Origin: CBDFHV01 sp965247705
Lineage (GTDB): Bacteria > Pseudomonadota > Alphaproteobacteria > Rhodospirillales > CAMCUA01
Assembly (NCBI GenBank): GCA_965247705.1
Contig: CBDFHV010000081.1
Location: 186,001-250,000, forward strand
DNA length: 64,000 nt
Direction of reading: 5' to 3'
The notes beneath the pieces were generated by a model that did not search any database, had not been told where the DNA came from, and was given only the letters and a program-made list of their open reading frames with translations. The stretch's first letter is position 1. The number at the start of each line of letters is the position of its first letter. Made by a program: the position numbers and the translations under genes. Of the stretch, positions 47,201 through 55,492 are shown in pieces.

Positions 47201-47442
47201 TGGCCGGGGTGCTGCCGCTCCTGACCGAGACCAGCCTCCAGGCCCAGGTGCTGATCCCGCTGGTCACCAGCCTCGCCTTCGGCCTCGCAACGGCCACTTT
47301 CCAGGTGCTGTTCGTGGTGCCGGCCCTCTACGCCATCCTCGACGACTTCGGCCTCACGGCGACGGTGGAGAGGGTGGCAGAGCCTGCAACGGTGCGGGCG
47401 GGTCTCAGACCCGCCCCTACGAGCAGTACGGGTGGGGCGTAG
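44281..47442 (+). CDS. RND-family efflux permease (AcrB-like)
   Basis: 1053 residues, 12 membrane helices with two large periplasmic loops. The proton-relay Asp pair is in GLLIAVGLLMDDAIVISENI; the other half repeats as SMVGFASLAGVVVNNSILLV, as expected. MIRYFAAHPTAANLLMVAFL is the first helix region. It exports drugs, detergents or metabolites in antiport with protons. ATG overlaps the adaptor stop. The last 20 or so residues (VRAGLRPAPTSSTGGA) and the stop are encoded by a REP palindrome, so the repeat has replaced or extended the native C terminus. Confidence 0.93.
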   Translation: MIRYFAAHPTAANLLMVAFLVVGLAAAPTVKRETFPDIPADKVEVRVPFPAATAEDVEEAICQRIEDVADGIDNLEETRCEARESVAIATLVMREGGDLDRFLDDVKTEIDAIDEFPDDAEDPVTRQLGRTDFVASVAVAGTMPPEDLKAYAERMKDELLTIPGVSQVRIEGFSQHQIRIEVPGATMRQFGLSIDDLADLVASQSLKLPAGTVETRETTVLIRFDDERRRPRDFRDLVVVASESGSEIRLGDIATITDRFELEEDKSFFNGQRAAFLAVEKGKGDDTLDVVDALNAYLAEERVRAPPGMSFQITRDLASIVRDRLNMLVRNGAQGLGLVFLVMWLFFGLRYSFWVSAGLPVAFMGTIAGMAAAGYSFDMITMVGLLIAVGLLMDDAIVISENIARHRQAGLPPLEAAVVGTREVAPGVLASFVTTVSVFGALAFLKGDIGSVLKVLPVILILTLSFSLVEAFLILPHHLMGALRAADRSRRRGFRARFDAALARFTEDRLGRLVDAAVAWRYLTVGVIGALFFASVAMLAGGVLKFRAFPDIEGNVIEARLLLPQGTPLARTEAVVARLVAAIRKVGEDLAPQQPGGQSLVRNVGVQFDKNQDAYESGAHIATVIVDLLKSEARNARLDDVLNRWRTRVGSLPDVISIKFTEPQLGPAGRPIDIRLVGRDLANLKAASTELLDWLGGYRGVFDLSDDLRPGKPEVRLRLRDGATALGLNAAQVAGQLRAAFHGSTASEIQVGPEDYEIDIRLSGKDRDSLADLAYFTITLPGGEQVPLNAVAILESGRGYARINRIDGRRAVTIQGDINADEANAGEIIADTRERLLPDLLARYPGLTVELEGQAKEAEETGGSLRRNFLVGLVAIFLLLSFQFRSYVEPIVVMAAIPLGLVGVVWGHLAMGLELSMPSMVGFASLAGVVVNNSILLVTFIKIHRSHGETATDGARRAARQRFRAILLTSLTTVAGVLPLLTETSLQAQVLIPLVTSLAFGLATATFQVLFVVPALYAILDDFGLTATVERVAEPATVRAGLRPAPTSSTGGA

Positions 47443-47463
47443 GGGCGGGTCTCAGACCCGCCC
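47394..47463. repeat. REP/BIME-like palindrome pair overlapping a gene end
   Basis: GGGCGGGTCTCAGACCCGCCC-type palindromes at 47396-47416 and 47443-47463 joined by CCCTACG ... CGTAGGGG arms. The centre is CTCAG rather than CTGAG of the other copies. The left half is translated as the C terminus of the RND permease and the TAG stop is the CGTAG of the right half. Confidence 0.8.
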
Positions 47464-47486
47464 TGGCGGCACCGCTGGCGCCGATC

Positions 47487-48803
47487 TCAACCTCGCCCCG
47501 GGATCCAGTCCGTGCCGGCCAGCGGCACGCCGGCCATGGCGGCGGCTTCCATGGTCAGGGCCACCATGTCCTCGGGCTCCAGGTTGAGGACGTGGCTTTT
47601 GCCGCAGGCCCGGGCGATGGTCTGCAGTTCCAGGGTCATCACCGTCAAATAATTCTTCAGCCACCGCGCGCCTTGCTCGGGCCGCAGGCGGGCCTCCAGG
47701 TCCGCGTCCTGGGTGGTGATGCCCACCGGGCAGCGGCCGGTATGACAGTGATGGCAGAAGCCGGGCTCGGTCCCCAGGGCCTGGTAGTCCTCAATGTGCA
47801 CTGGCCGATTGCAACCCAGGGCCACCATGGCCGCGCTGCCGATGGACACCGCGTCGGCGCCCATGGCCAGCGCCTTGGCGGCGTCGGCGCCGCTGCGGAT
47901 ACCGCCGGAGACGACAAGCTGCACCTTACGGTGCATGTCCAGTTCCTGGAGCGCCTCGACCGCCAAGCGCACCGCCGGCAGGGTGGGGATGCCCACATGC
48001 TCGATGAACACGTCCTGGGTGGCGGCGGTGCCCCCTTGCATGCCGTCCAGCACCACCACGTCGGCGCCGGCCTTGACCGCCAGGGGCACGTCGTAGGCGG
48101 TGCGGGTGGCGCCGATCTTCACGTAGATGGGCTTTTCCCAGTCGGTGACCTCGCGCAGTTCGCGGATCTTGATCGCCAGGTCGTCGGGGCCGGTCCAGTC
48201 CGGATGGCGGCAGGCGCTGCGCTGGTCGATGCCCTTCGGCAGGTCGCGCATATCGGCCACCCGGTCGGTGATCTTGAGCCCCAGGAGCATGCCGCCGCCG
48301 CCGGGCTTGGCGCCCTGGCCGATCACCACCTCGATGGCGTCGGCGCGGCGCAGGTCCTCTGGGTCCATGCCGTAGCGGGACGGCAGCACCTGATAGATCA
48401 GGGTCTCGGACGCCTGGCGCTCCTCCTCCGTCATGCCGCCGTCGCCGGTGGTGGAACTGGTGCCCATCTCCGTACAGGCCCGGCCGATGGCCTCCTTGGC
48501 ATGGGCCCCCAAGGCGCCGAAGCTCATGCCGGCAATGGTGATCGGAATCTTCAGCTCGACAGGCTTGCGGGCGAAGCGGGTGCCCAGAACCACGTTGGTG
48601 TCGCAACGCTCCCGATAGCCTTCCAGGGGATAGCGCGATACCGAGGCGCCGAGGAACACCAGGTCGTCGAAGGTCGGCAGCGACCGTTTGGCGCCAAAGC
48701 CGCGGATCTCGTAGACCCCCTGGTCGGCGGCGCGATGAATCTCCGCCAGCACATGGGCGGGAAAGCTGGCCGACGGGCGCAGGCTGCGGGGGTCAACGGT
48801 CAT
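47487..48803 (-). CDS. FMN-binding glutamate-synthase-like protein (GlxD/MgsC-type)
   Basis: 438 residues corresponding to the FMN/Fe-S synthase domain of GltB as a separate protein. FMN barrel motifs ITIAGMSFGALGAHAKEAIG, GDGGMTEEER, IYVKIGATRTAYDVPLAVKA and QLVVSGGIRSGADAAKALAM; the 3Fe-4S ligands are CHHCHTGRCPVG. With the class II amidotransferase and GXGXG proteins next to it, it completes a split glutamate-synthase-like enzyme as in GlxBCD or the N-methylglutamate synthase MgsABC. Last gene of the minus-strand operon; a REP pair separates it from glxC. Confidence 0.85.
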   Translation of the reverse strand: MTVDPRSLRPSASFPAHVLAEIHRAADQGVYEIRGFGAKRSLPTFDDLVFLGASVSRYPLEGYRERCDTNVVLGTRFARKPVELKIPITIAGMSFGALGAHAKEAIGRACTEMGTSSTTGDGGMTEEERQASETLIYQVLPSRYGMDPEDLRRADAIEVVIGQGAKPGGGGMLLGLKITDRVADMRDLPKGIDQRSACRHPDWTGPDDLAIKIRELREVTDWEKPIYVKIGATRTAYDVPLAVKAGADVVVLDGMQGGTAATQDVFIEHVGIPTLPAVRLAVEALQELDMHRKVQLVVSGGIRSGADAAKALAMGADAVSIGSAAMVALGCNRPVHIEDYQALGTEPGFCHHCHTGRCPVGITTQDADLEARLRPEQGARWLKNYLTVMTLELQTIARACGKSHVLNLEPEDMVALTMEAAAMAGVPLAGTDWIPGRG

Positions 48804-48830
48804 GGGGAGTTGCCCCTCGCGAGCCTGGGG

Positions 48831-48896
48831 CGGGCGGGTCTGAGACCCGCCCCTACGCGGAAGAATTCGTAGGGGCCGGTCTGAGACCGGCCCGCC
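48831..48896. repeat. REP/BIME-like palindrome pair inside an operon
   Basis: The same two-palindrome unit as at 3887 (left GGCGGGTCTGAGACCCGCC, right GGCCGGTCTGAGACCGGCC with CCCCTACG/CGTAGGGG arms). It sits in the 105-base gap between glxC-like and glxD-like genes and could lower or stabilise expression of the distal gene. Confidence 0.8.
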
Positions 48897-48908
48897 GGCC
48901 CAACAAGC

Positions 48909-49592
48909 TCAATAGTCATCGGCGTGATCCACGTTGAAGTTGTAGAGCCGGCGGGCGGAGCCGAAACGGCGGAAGCCGGAGGGATCGGCTTCCAGCCCTG
49001 CACGCGCGAGAAGCCCGGCGACGGTCTGGCGGTGTTCCGCCGTCATTTTCTTCTCCACGCAGTCGGCGCCCAGGCTGGATACGTCGCCGGCAACGAAGAG
49101 GATCGCCTCGTAGATGGAATCGCCCATGTCCGGCCCGGCGTTGCCGCACACCACCAGGTGTCCCGACTGGGCCATGAAGGCGCTCATGTGGCCCACCGAT
49201 CCACCAACCACGATATCGACGCCCTTCATGGAGATGCCGCAGCGGGAACTGGCGTCGCCTTCGATGACCAGCAGGCCGCCCCGGGCCGACGCACCGGCGG
49301 CCTGGGAGGCATTGCCGCGCACCCGCACGGTGCCGGACATCATGTTTTCCCCCACGCCGGTGCCGCAGTGGCCGCGGATGTCCACCGTCGCTTCCGCGTT
49401 CATGCCGGCGCAGTAGTAGCCCACATGGCCGTCGATGATGACCTGGACGGGCCGGGTGAGGCCGACCGCCAGGGCGTGCGCGCCGCGCGGGTTGGCGAGG
49501 CGCCAGTCGGTCTCGTTGGTGTCGGGCGGCAAGGCGTGCAGTCGGGCATTCAACTCCCGCACCTCGGTGTCGAGCAGGTCCACGGCAATCAT
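48909..49592 (-). CDS. GXGXG-domain protein (GlxC/MgsB-type, GltB C-terminal domain)
   Basis: 227 residues of right-handed beta-helix repeats typical of the GltB C-terminal domain: GYYCAGMNAEATVDIRGHCG, GVGENMMSGTVRVRGNASQA, GDASSRCGISMKGVDIVVGG and GDSIYEAILFVAGDV. In glutamate synthase this domain is structural, bridging the amidotransferase and FMN domains. It overlaps the glxB-like gene by four bases, so the two are translationally coupled. Confidence 0.85.
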   Translation of the reverse strand: MIAVDLLDTEVRELNARLHALPPDTNETDWRLANPRGAHALAVGLTRPVQVIIDGHVGYYCAGMNAEATVDIRGHCGTGVGENMMSGTVRVRGNASQAAGASARGGLLVIEGDASSRCGISMKGVDIVVGGSVGHMSAFMAQSGHLVVCGNAGPDMGDSIYEAILFVAGDVSSLGADCVEKKMTAEHRQTVAGLLARAGLEADPSGFRRFGSARRLYNFNVDHADDY

Positions 49593-50503
49593 GCCGTAGT
49601 CCCCCCGCTCACGTCCCAGGTGTAGATGGTCAGGGGCTCCGGCTCCCAGATGTGTGCCCCGTCCACCCCCGGCAAGTGTGCCAGGCTGCGGAACTCGCTG
49701 GCCATGGCCACCCAGCCGTCGGTCTCGGCAAGGACGGCGGGCTTGCAGGCAAACCCGTCGCGCAGAACAGCGAAGCCGTCCCGGGTGCCGACGGTGAAGG
49801 TATAGAAGCCGTCCAAGTCACGGATGGCCGCCTCCAAGGCCTCATGGAGGGTCGCCCCTTCCCCCAGCCGGTAGGCCACGTAGCGGGCCGCCACCTCGGT
49901 ATCGTTGTCGGTCTCGAAGGTCATGCCGTGGCGTTCCAGCCACCGCCGCAGCCGGTTGTGGTTGCTCAGCGATCCGTTGTGGACCAAGCACATGTCTGAA
50001 TCGGCGGTAAAGGGATGGGAATGCTCGGTGGTCACGGCGCTTTCGGTGGCCATGCGAGTATGGCCGACGGCATGGGTCCCGGCCATCTCGGCGACCCCAT
50101 AGCGGCCGACCACCTCGCCCGGCAGGCCCATGTCCTTGTAGACCTCCATCAGCCCGCCATAGCCCATCACCCGCACATCCGGGCGATGGTCGTCGAACCA
50201 GCGCCGGGCGGGGCCCACTTCGGCGGCCACCGTGATGACGGCATGGTTGGCGCGCACCTCCACGTCCGTCTCCACGTCCAGGGCCTGGGCCATGTCGCCG
50301 GCCACTTGTCGCCAGGCGAATCCCGGCTCGGGGTGGAAGGCCGTCAGCTTGCAGGCGCCGTTGGTGGTGGGCCGGTGATAGACCGCCATGCCGGCGCTGT
50401 CCGGCCCCCGCTCGCTCATGCCGACCAGCATGGTCTCGAACAGGCCGCCGAGGAGGGGCCTCAGATCAGGGTCCTTGAGGACCAGGCCGACGATACCGCA
50501 CAT
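49589..50503 (-). CDS. Class II glutamine amidotransferase (GlxB/MgsA-type)
   Basis: 304 residues. N-terminal nucleophile MCGIVGLVLKD (Cys2 after Met removal), ERGPDSAGMAVYHRP, GHTRMATESAVTTEHSHPF and LVHNGSLSNHNRLRRWLER, the full set of Ntn amidotransferase motifs. It should release ammonia from glutamine for the FMN subunit encoded two genes on. Twenty-six bases after the upstream flavoprotein gene in the same operon. Confidence 0.88.
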   Translation of the reverse strand: MCGIVGLVLKDPDLRPLLGGLFETMLVGMSERGPDSAGMAVYHRPTTNGACKLTAFHPEPGFAWRQVAGDMAQALDVETDVEVRANHAVITVAAEVGPARRWFDDHRPDVRVMGYGGLMEVYKDMGLPGEVVGRYGVAEMAGTHAVGHTRMATESAVTTEHSHPFTADSDMCLVHNGSLSNHNRLRRWLERHGMTFETDNDTEVAARYVAYRLGEGATLHEALEAAIRDLDGFYTFTVGTRDGFAVLRDGFACKPAVLAETDGWVAMASEFRSLAHLPGVDGAHIWEPEPLTIYTWDVSGGTTA

Positions 50504-50529
50504 GTCTCAGTCTCCCCCCCCCGGCCCCA

Positions 50530-51672
50530 TCAGCCGCGGTTGCCGCCGAAGGTTTGCATGAATGCCCGCCCGTTCGCCAGCCGGTCGAAGCTGAACTGGG
50601 CGAATTCTGCATCGGTGCCGCCGGTGCGGATCCACTTGGCAAGCGCCAGGCCGAAGGACGGTCCGAACTTGAAACCGTGACCGCTGCCACCGCAAGCATC
50701 GCAATAGCCCTCGAGCCCCGCGCGCGGCCCCAGGAACGGATACCAGTCCGGGGTCACGTCGTAGAGCGAGGCATAGGAATCGATCAGCCGGGACCCGGCG
50801 AAGGAGGGGATGCGGTGTTCGAGCCGTTCCATGATCTCGGAGATGAACTCCGGATCGGCGGTTTCCTTGAAATTGTAGGGGTCGATATCGACGTATTCCT
50901 TGGGAAAGCCCCGTCCGACGATGTAGCGGAGACCCTCCAGGGGCCGCACGTAGAGCCCGTCGATGGCAACGGCCAGTGTCGACTGGGGAGGCGGCCGTTC
51001 CGGCCGGGCTTCCCACACTGTGTCCTGCTCGCGCACCGTGCGCAGGGGCAGCTCGATATGGGCGCTGGCGGCCAGGAAGTGGGCCCACGGGCCGGCGGCA
51101 TTGACCACCAGGCCGCCATGGTGGGGGCCTTCATCGGTGAGAATGCCGGTCACCCGGTCTCCCTCGCGCAGGATCCCCCGCACCGGTGTTCGCTCCCGGT
51201 ACTCACCGCCCAGCCGTTGGAACGCGTTCACGTAGGCCTCGGTCGAACGCACCGGATCGGCATAGCCCCCGTCGGGCTCCCAGGTGATGGCGGCGACGCC
51301 TTGCCGATTGAGCCAGGGGAGGCGTTTCTCGATCTCGTCTTCGGACATGAAGCCCGTTTCCACGCCTTCCGCGTGCTGGACCGCCAGATTGCGCGCCAGC
51401 CCTTCGACCATGTCGGCGGGAATGATCATGTGGTAGCCGGCGGCGCCCAGTTCCTCGGGCATGGCCTTGAACTGCTCGATGGCCTGGCGCGCCAGCCGCG
51501 CCATGATCGGCGTCGAGTAATTCTGACGCACGGCCGCCGCGCTCTTGCCGGTGCCGCCGGCCGCCGCCTGCTGGCGTTCGATCATCAACACCGAATCCGC
51601 GCCCAGCTTCTTCAGGTGGTAGGCGGTGCTGGCGCCGGTGATGCCGGCGCCGACGACGATGACGTCATGCAT
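50530..51672 (-). CDS. FAD-dependent oxidoreductase, sarcosine/glycine oxidase-like
   Basis: 380 residues. Rossmann motif MHDVIVVGAGITGASTAYHL, GGTGKSAAAVRQNYST, VVNAAGPWAH and SGHGFKFGPSFGLALAKW, as in the DAO/sarcosine oxidase group. The position that carries the covalently flavinylated Cys in monomeric sarcosine oxidase appears as Ser in SYASLYDVTPDWYPFLG, so FAD is probably non-covalent. ATG 51672 with GGAGGA six bases upstream, preferred over an upstream in-frame start. Its place between hyuB and glxB suggests oxidation of an N-methylated amine such as sarcosine. Confidence 0.85.
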   Translation of the reverse strand: MHDVIVVGAGITGASTAYHLKKLGADSVLMIERQQAAAGGTGKSAAAVRQNYSTPIMARLARQAIEQFKAMPEELGAAGYHMIIPADMVEGLARNLAVQHAEGVETGFMSEDEIEKRLPWLNRQGVAAITWEPDGGYADPVRSTEAYVNAFQRLGGEYRERTPVRGILREGDRVTGILTDEGPHHGGLVVNAAGPWAHFLAASAHIELPLRTVREQDTVWEARPERPPPQSTLAVAIDGLYVRPLEGLRYIVGRGFPKEYVDIDPYNFKETADPEFISEIMERLEHRIPSFAGSRLIDSYASLYDVTPDWYPFLGPRAGLEGYCDACGGSGHGFKFGPSFGLALAKWIRTGGTDAEFAQFSFDRLANGRAFMQTFGGNRG

Positions 51673-51716
51673 TGCCGGTCCTCCATCCACCGTTCATCGC
51701 GGTACCGCGCGCGCCA

Positions 51717-53417
51717 TCAGTCATCTCGATCACCGGCGGCGACCTTCTCTTCCACGGCCGCGCCGTAGTGTCGCGTCAGATAGTCGGGCGAGAACTTGTC
51801 GGAACTGGCGTCCTCGGCGCGGCTTTGCGGGTCCCGTTCCGCCGCCGGCCCATATCCGCCCGCCCCCGGCGTGGTCACCGAGACCGCCGCCCCCGGGGCG
51901 ACTTCCAACGACATGGGCTTATTGGCCAGTCGCGTGCGGCCGCCGTCGTCCTCGATGATCTCGAACTTGCCGGTGGTCCCGGGGGAGCCGCCGAATATTC
52001 CCCAGGGCTGATGGACGAAGCGCTCGCCCTGACCGCTGAAGATCATGGTGTGATGGAGCGGCCGGTAAACCCGCCGCAGGGCAAGGCCGCCCCGCCACCG
52101 CCCGGCGCCCCCGGAATCGGACACCAGTTCATAGCGTTCGATCATCAGGTCGTACTCGTTCTCCATGGCCTCGACGGGCAGGTTGGTGGTGTTGGTCATA
52201 TGAACCTGCACGCCGTCGGTGCCGTCCTTGTAGGAGCGGGCGCCGCCGCCGCCGCCCAATGTCTCCAGATAAACGTAAAACTTGCCGTCGGGGCCACGAC
52301 CGGAAAAGGCCGCCGAGGTATTGGCGCCGTTGCTGGCGGCGATCACCCGGTCGGGCAGGGCCGGCGCCAGCGCGCCGAGGATCGCATCGACAATGCGCTG
52401 CCCGGTCTGGGCACGGGCGGCGGAGGCGGCAGGGAAGAGGGCATTGACGATGGAGCCCTCGGGCGCCTCGATGCGGATCGGGTCCAGCATGCCGTGGTTT
52501 TGCGGCCCATCGGGGTCCACCAGAACTTTCAGCGAATAGAGCACCGCCGCCTGGAGACCGGCCATGGTCACATTGATGTTGCCCTTGACCTGGGGGGCGC
52601 TGCCGTCGAAGTCGAACAGGATCGTCTCGCCCTCGACCACGACCCTGACGGCGATGCGAATGTCCTCGGTTCCCATGCCGTCGTCGTCGATCAGGTCCTC
52701 GAATCGATACTCGCCGTCCGGCATGTCCTTGACCGCGGCCCGCATCCGCCGGGCGCCGGCGGCGATGATGGCATCGGTCCCCTCGATCACCCGGTCCACC
52801 GGCCACTTGACGAACAGTTCCTTGCACCGGCGCTCGCCCAGGCGGTTGGCGGCGATCTGGGCGTTGTAGTCGCCGCGGCGCTCTTCCGGCACCCGCACGT
52901 TCAAGAGGATCATGTCCATGACGTCCTGCTGGATCCGGCCGTCCTTGAGCAGGCGTATGGGGGGAATGCGCAGGCCTTCCTGATAGATTTCGGTCATGCC
53001 GCCGGCCATTGAGCCGGGCGCCATGCCGCCGATGTCGGCATGGTGGGCGATGTTGGCCACGAACAGCACCAGCCGCTCGCCATCGAAGACCGGACTGACC
53101 ATGGCCACGTCGGGCAAGTGCGAACCGCGGCCCACGTAGGGATCGTTGGATATGAACATATCGCCAGTTTGGACGCCGTCGGCGCCGAAGCGATCCAGAA
53201 CCACCTGGACCAGGCCGAGCATCGAGGCCAGGTGCAGGGGCATGCTGTCGCCCTGGACCACGACTCGGCCGTGGGCGTCGAAGATGGCCGTGGAGTGGTC
53301 CCGTCGCTCCTTGATGTTGGTGGAATAGGCGCTTTTCATCAGCGCTACGTAGGTTTCGTCGGCAATGCTGACGAGGCCGTTACGCAGGAGTTCCACCTCG
53401 ATGGGGGTCAGGGACAT
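51717..53417 (-). CDS. hyuB: Hydantoinase B / N-methylhydantoinase-oxoprolinase subunit B
   Basis: 566 residues. Starts MSLTPIEVELLRNGLVSIAD; includes KERRDHSTAIFDAHGRVVVQ, GDMFISNDPYVGRGSHLPDV, FSGRGPDGKFYVYLETLGGG and SDSGGAGRWRGGLALRRVYR, all HyuB-family landmarks. With HyuA it performs ATP-dependent ring opening of hydantoins, oxoproline, or carboxylation-type reactions. ATG at 53417, eight bases after hyuA. Confidence 0.93.
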   Translation of the reverse strand: MSLTPIEVELLRNGLVSIADETYVALMKSAYSTNIKERRDHSTAIFDAHGRVVVQGDSMPLHLASMLGLVQVVLDRFGADGVQTGDMFISNDPYVGRGSHLPDVAMVSPVFDGERLVLFVANIAHHADIGGMAPGSMAGGMTEIYQEGLRIPPIRLLKDGRIQQDVMDMILLNVRVPEERRGDYNAQIAANRLGERRCKELFVKWPVDRVIEGTDAIIAAGARRMRAAVKDMPDGEYRFEDLIDDDGMGTEDIRIAVRVVVEGETILFDFDGSAPQVKGNINVTMAGLQAAVLYSLKVLVDPDGPQNHGMLDPIRIEAPEGSIVNALFPAASAARAQTGQRIVDAILGALAPALPDRVIAASNGANTSAAFSGRGPDGKFYVYLETLGGGGGARSYKDGTDGVQVHMTNTTNLPVEAMENEYDLMIERYELVSDSGGAGRWRGGLALRRVYRPLHHTMIFSGQGERFVHQPWGIFGGSPGTTGKFEIIEDDGGRTRLANKPMSLEVAPGAAVSVTTPGAGGYGPAAERDPQSRAEDASSDKFSPDYLTRHYGAAVEEKVAAGDRDD

Positions 53418-53425
53418 GACGCGCC

Positions 53426-55477
53426 TCAAGACACTGTGATGACGATGTTGCCCCACCGGTCGACGATGCAGCGGTTGCCAGGGAAGACGACGGTGGTGGC
53501 GTCCAACTGGTCGATGACGGCGGGGCCATGGAGCGTTTGGTCTCGGCCAAGGGAATCGCGGCGGAAGATGGGCGTTTCGATCCAGCCGTCTGCGGAGAAC
53601 AGGACCTGGCGGTGGTCCACGGGGTCTGCCGGGACCGTGTTTTCCAAAGTGGGCAACGGCGGCTGTTCTAAGAGGCCCAGCGCCTTCACCTTCAGGTTCA
53701 CGAACTGGATGGTCTCGGCTCGGGAGGCGAAGCCGTAGTTCCGCTCGTGGGCTTCATGGAAGGCATCGATCAGGTCGTTTCGCATCGCCACGCCGACCGG
53801 GCCTTCGTCCATCGGCACGGTCAGTTCGTAGTTCTGGCCTTGATAGCGCAAGCCGGCCGACCACAACAGCCGCCGGTCGGGCGCGGCAACGCCCTGCTGC
53901 TCGAACCACGCTTGCGTTGTCGCCATCAGTTCCTGCCGGGCGGCCTCGATGGCATCGGCCGCGCCGTCCTCCAGACTGCCGAGGACCGTCTTGACGAATT
54001 CGAGGGTCAATTCCGAGTTCAACAGCCCCTCGGCGCACAGAATGCCCGGGCTGGGCGGTACCACCACGGTCCCGATATCCAGTTCCTGGGCCACATCGAC
54101 CGCATGGAGGGGTCCGGCGCCCCCATAGACGAACAGCGAGAAGTCGGCCGGGTTGTGACCGCGCTCGATGGAGATGGTGCGAATGGCCTTGACCATGATG
54201 GCGCTCACCACCCGCACGATGCCGAGCGCCGTCTGCTCCATGTCCATGCCCAGCGCCGTCCCCAGGACTGCGATGGATTTCTCGGAAAGCGCCTTGCGGA
54301 TCGGCATGCGGCCGTCCAGCAGCGCCTCGCCGTTGAGTCGCCCCAACACCACGTTGGCGTCGGTCACGGTCGCCTCGGTGCCGCCCTGGTCGTAGCAGGC
54401 TGGCCCCGGCACCGCCCCGGCGCTCCGCGGTCCCACCTTCAGCAGCCCGTCCAGGTCGATCCAGGCGATGGAGCCGCCGCCGGCGCCCACCGCATTGACG
54501 TCGATCGCCGGCAGGCGAAGGGGATAGCCGGCCAGGGTGCGCTCCTGGACCTCCGTCGGTTGGCCGTCCCGCAGCAGGCTCACGTCGGCGCTGGTGCCGC
54601 CCATGTCGAGGGTGACGACGTTGCCATGACCGGTGGTCTGGGCCCGAAAGGCGGTGCCGCGAACCCCGGCCGCGGGGCCGGACAGGGAGGCCCGGATGGG
54701 CAGCCGCCGGGCCATGTCCACCGACATCAGGCCGCCGGAGCTTTGGCTCACGGTCGGCGCCACGGGCACCCCCTGCGCCTTCACAGCCCGGGTGAAGCGG
54801 TCCATGTAGGCGTTCATCACCGTGAGCAACGCCCCGTTGAGCACGGCGGTGGAGAAGCGCTCGAACTCCCTAAACTCAGGGTAAACGGACGACGAGGACA
54901 ACACCTCGACGTCGTCGGGCAGACTTTCCCGCAAGATCGACACGGCCCGATCTTCGTGGTCGGGATAGGCATAGGAATGGAGGAAGCAGACCACCACGCA
55001 GTCCACCTTCTCCGCCGCCAGCCGCGCCGCGACTTCCCGAAGGCCCGCCTCGTCGAGGGGCCGGTACACGGTGCCATCGGCCAGCACCCGCTCCCCAACT
55101 TCGAACCGCAAGTCGCGGGAAACCAGCGGCCGCGGATAATCCTTGTGAATGTCGTAGACCTGGGGCCGCGACTGGCGGCCGATCTCGAGGAGATCGCGGA
55201 ATCCTTCGCTGGTCACCACGGCCACGGTGCCGCAACGCTTCTGGATGAGGGCGTTGGTCCCCACCGTGGTGCCGTGGGACAGGCGGACGACATGGGCCGG
55301 GTCCAGGCCATGGTCGCTGAGAACCGCCGCGATGCCGTCGATAATCGCTTGATCGGGACTCGCCGGAGTGGACGACAGCTTGTGGCGGATCAGCCGGTTG
55401 TCGGCCGGGATGCTGACCGCCAGGTCGGTGAAAGTGCCACCGACGTCGATGCCGATATGGATGTCCGTGCCTGCCAT
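53426..55477 (-). CDS. hyuA: Hydantoinase A / N-methylhydantoinase-oxoprolinase subunit A
   Basis: 683 residues. ASKHA-type ATP-binding motifs HIGIDVGGTFTDLAVSIP, VRLSHGTTVGTNALIQKRCG, VVTLDMGGTSADVSLLRDG and FSLFVYGGAGPLHAVDVAQE. The ATPase partner of HyuB; substrates of the family include N-methylhydantoin (from creatinine), 5-oxoproline and acetone. The hyuAB pair next to a sarcosine-oxidase-like flavoprotein favours N-methylhydantoin or a related N-methyl amide. Confidence 0.93.
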   Translation of the reverse strand: MAGTDIHIGIDVGGTFTDLAVSIPADNRLIRHKLSSTPASPDQAIIDGIAAVLSDHGLDPAHVVRLSHGTTVGTNALIQKRCGTVAVVTSEGFRDLLEIGRQSRPQVYDIHKDYPRPLVSRDLRFEVGERVLADGTVYRPLDEAGLREVAARLAAEKVDCVVVCFLHSYAYPDHEDRAVSILRESLPDDVEVLSSSSVYPEFREFERFSTAVLNGALLTVMNAYMDRFTRAVKAQGVPVAPTVSQSSGGLMSVDMARRLPIRASLSGPAAGVRGTAFRAQTTGHGNVVTLDMGGTSADVSLLRDGQPTEVQERTLAGYPLRLPAIDVNAVGAGGGSIAWIDLDGLLKVGPRSAGAVPGPACYDQGGTEATVTDANVVLGRLNGEALLDGRMPIRKALSEKSIAVLGTALGMDMEQTALGIVRVVSAIMVKAIRTISIERGHNPADFSLFVYGGAGPLHAVDVAQELDIGTVVVPPSPGILCAEGLLNSELTLEFVKTVLGSLEDGAADAIEAARQELMATTQAWFEQQGVAAPDRRLLWSAGLRYQGQNYELTVPMDEGPVGVAMRNDLIDAFHEAHERNYGFASRAETIQFVNLKVKALGLLEQPPLPTLENTVPADPVDHRQVLFSADGWIETPIFRRDSLGRDQTLHGPAVIDQLDATTVVFPGNRCIVDRWGNIVITVS

Positions 55478-55492
55478 AAGAGAATCCCGCGA

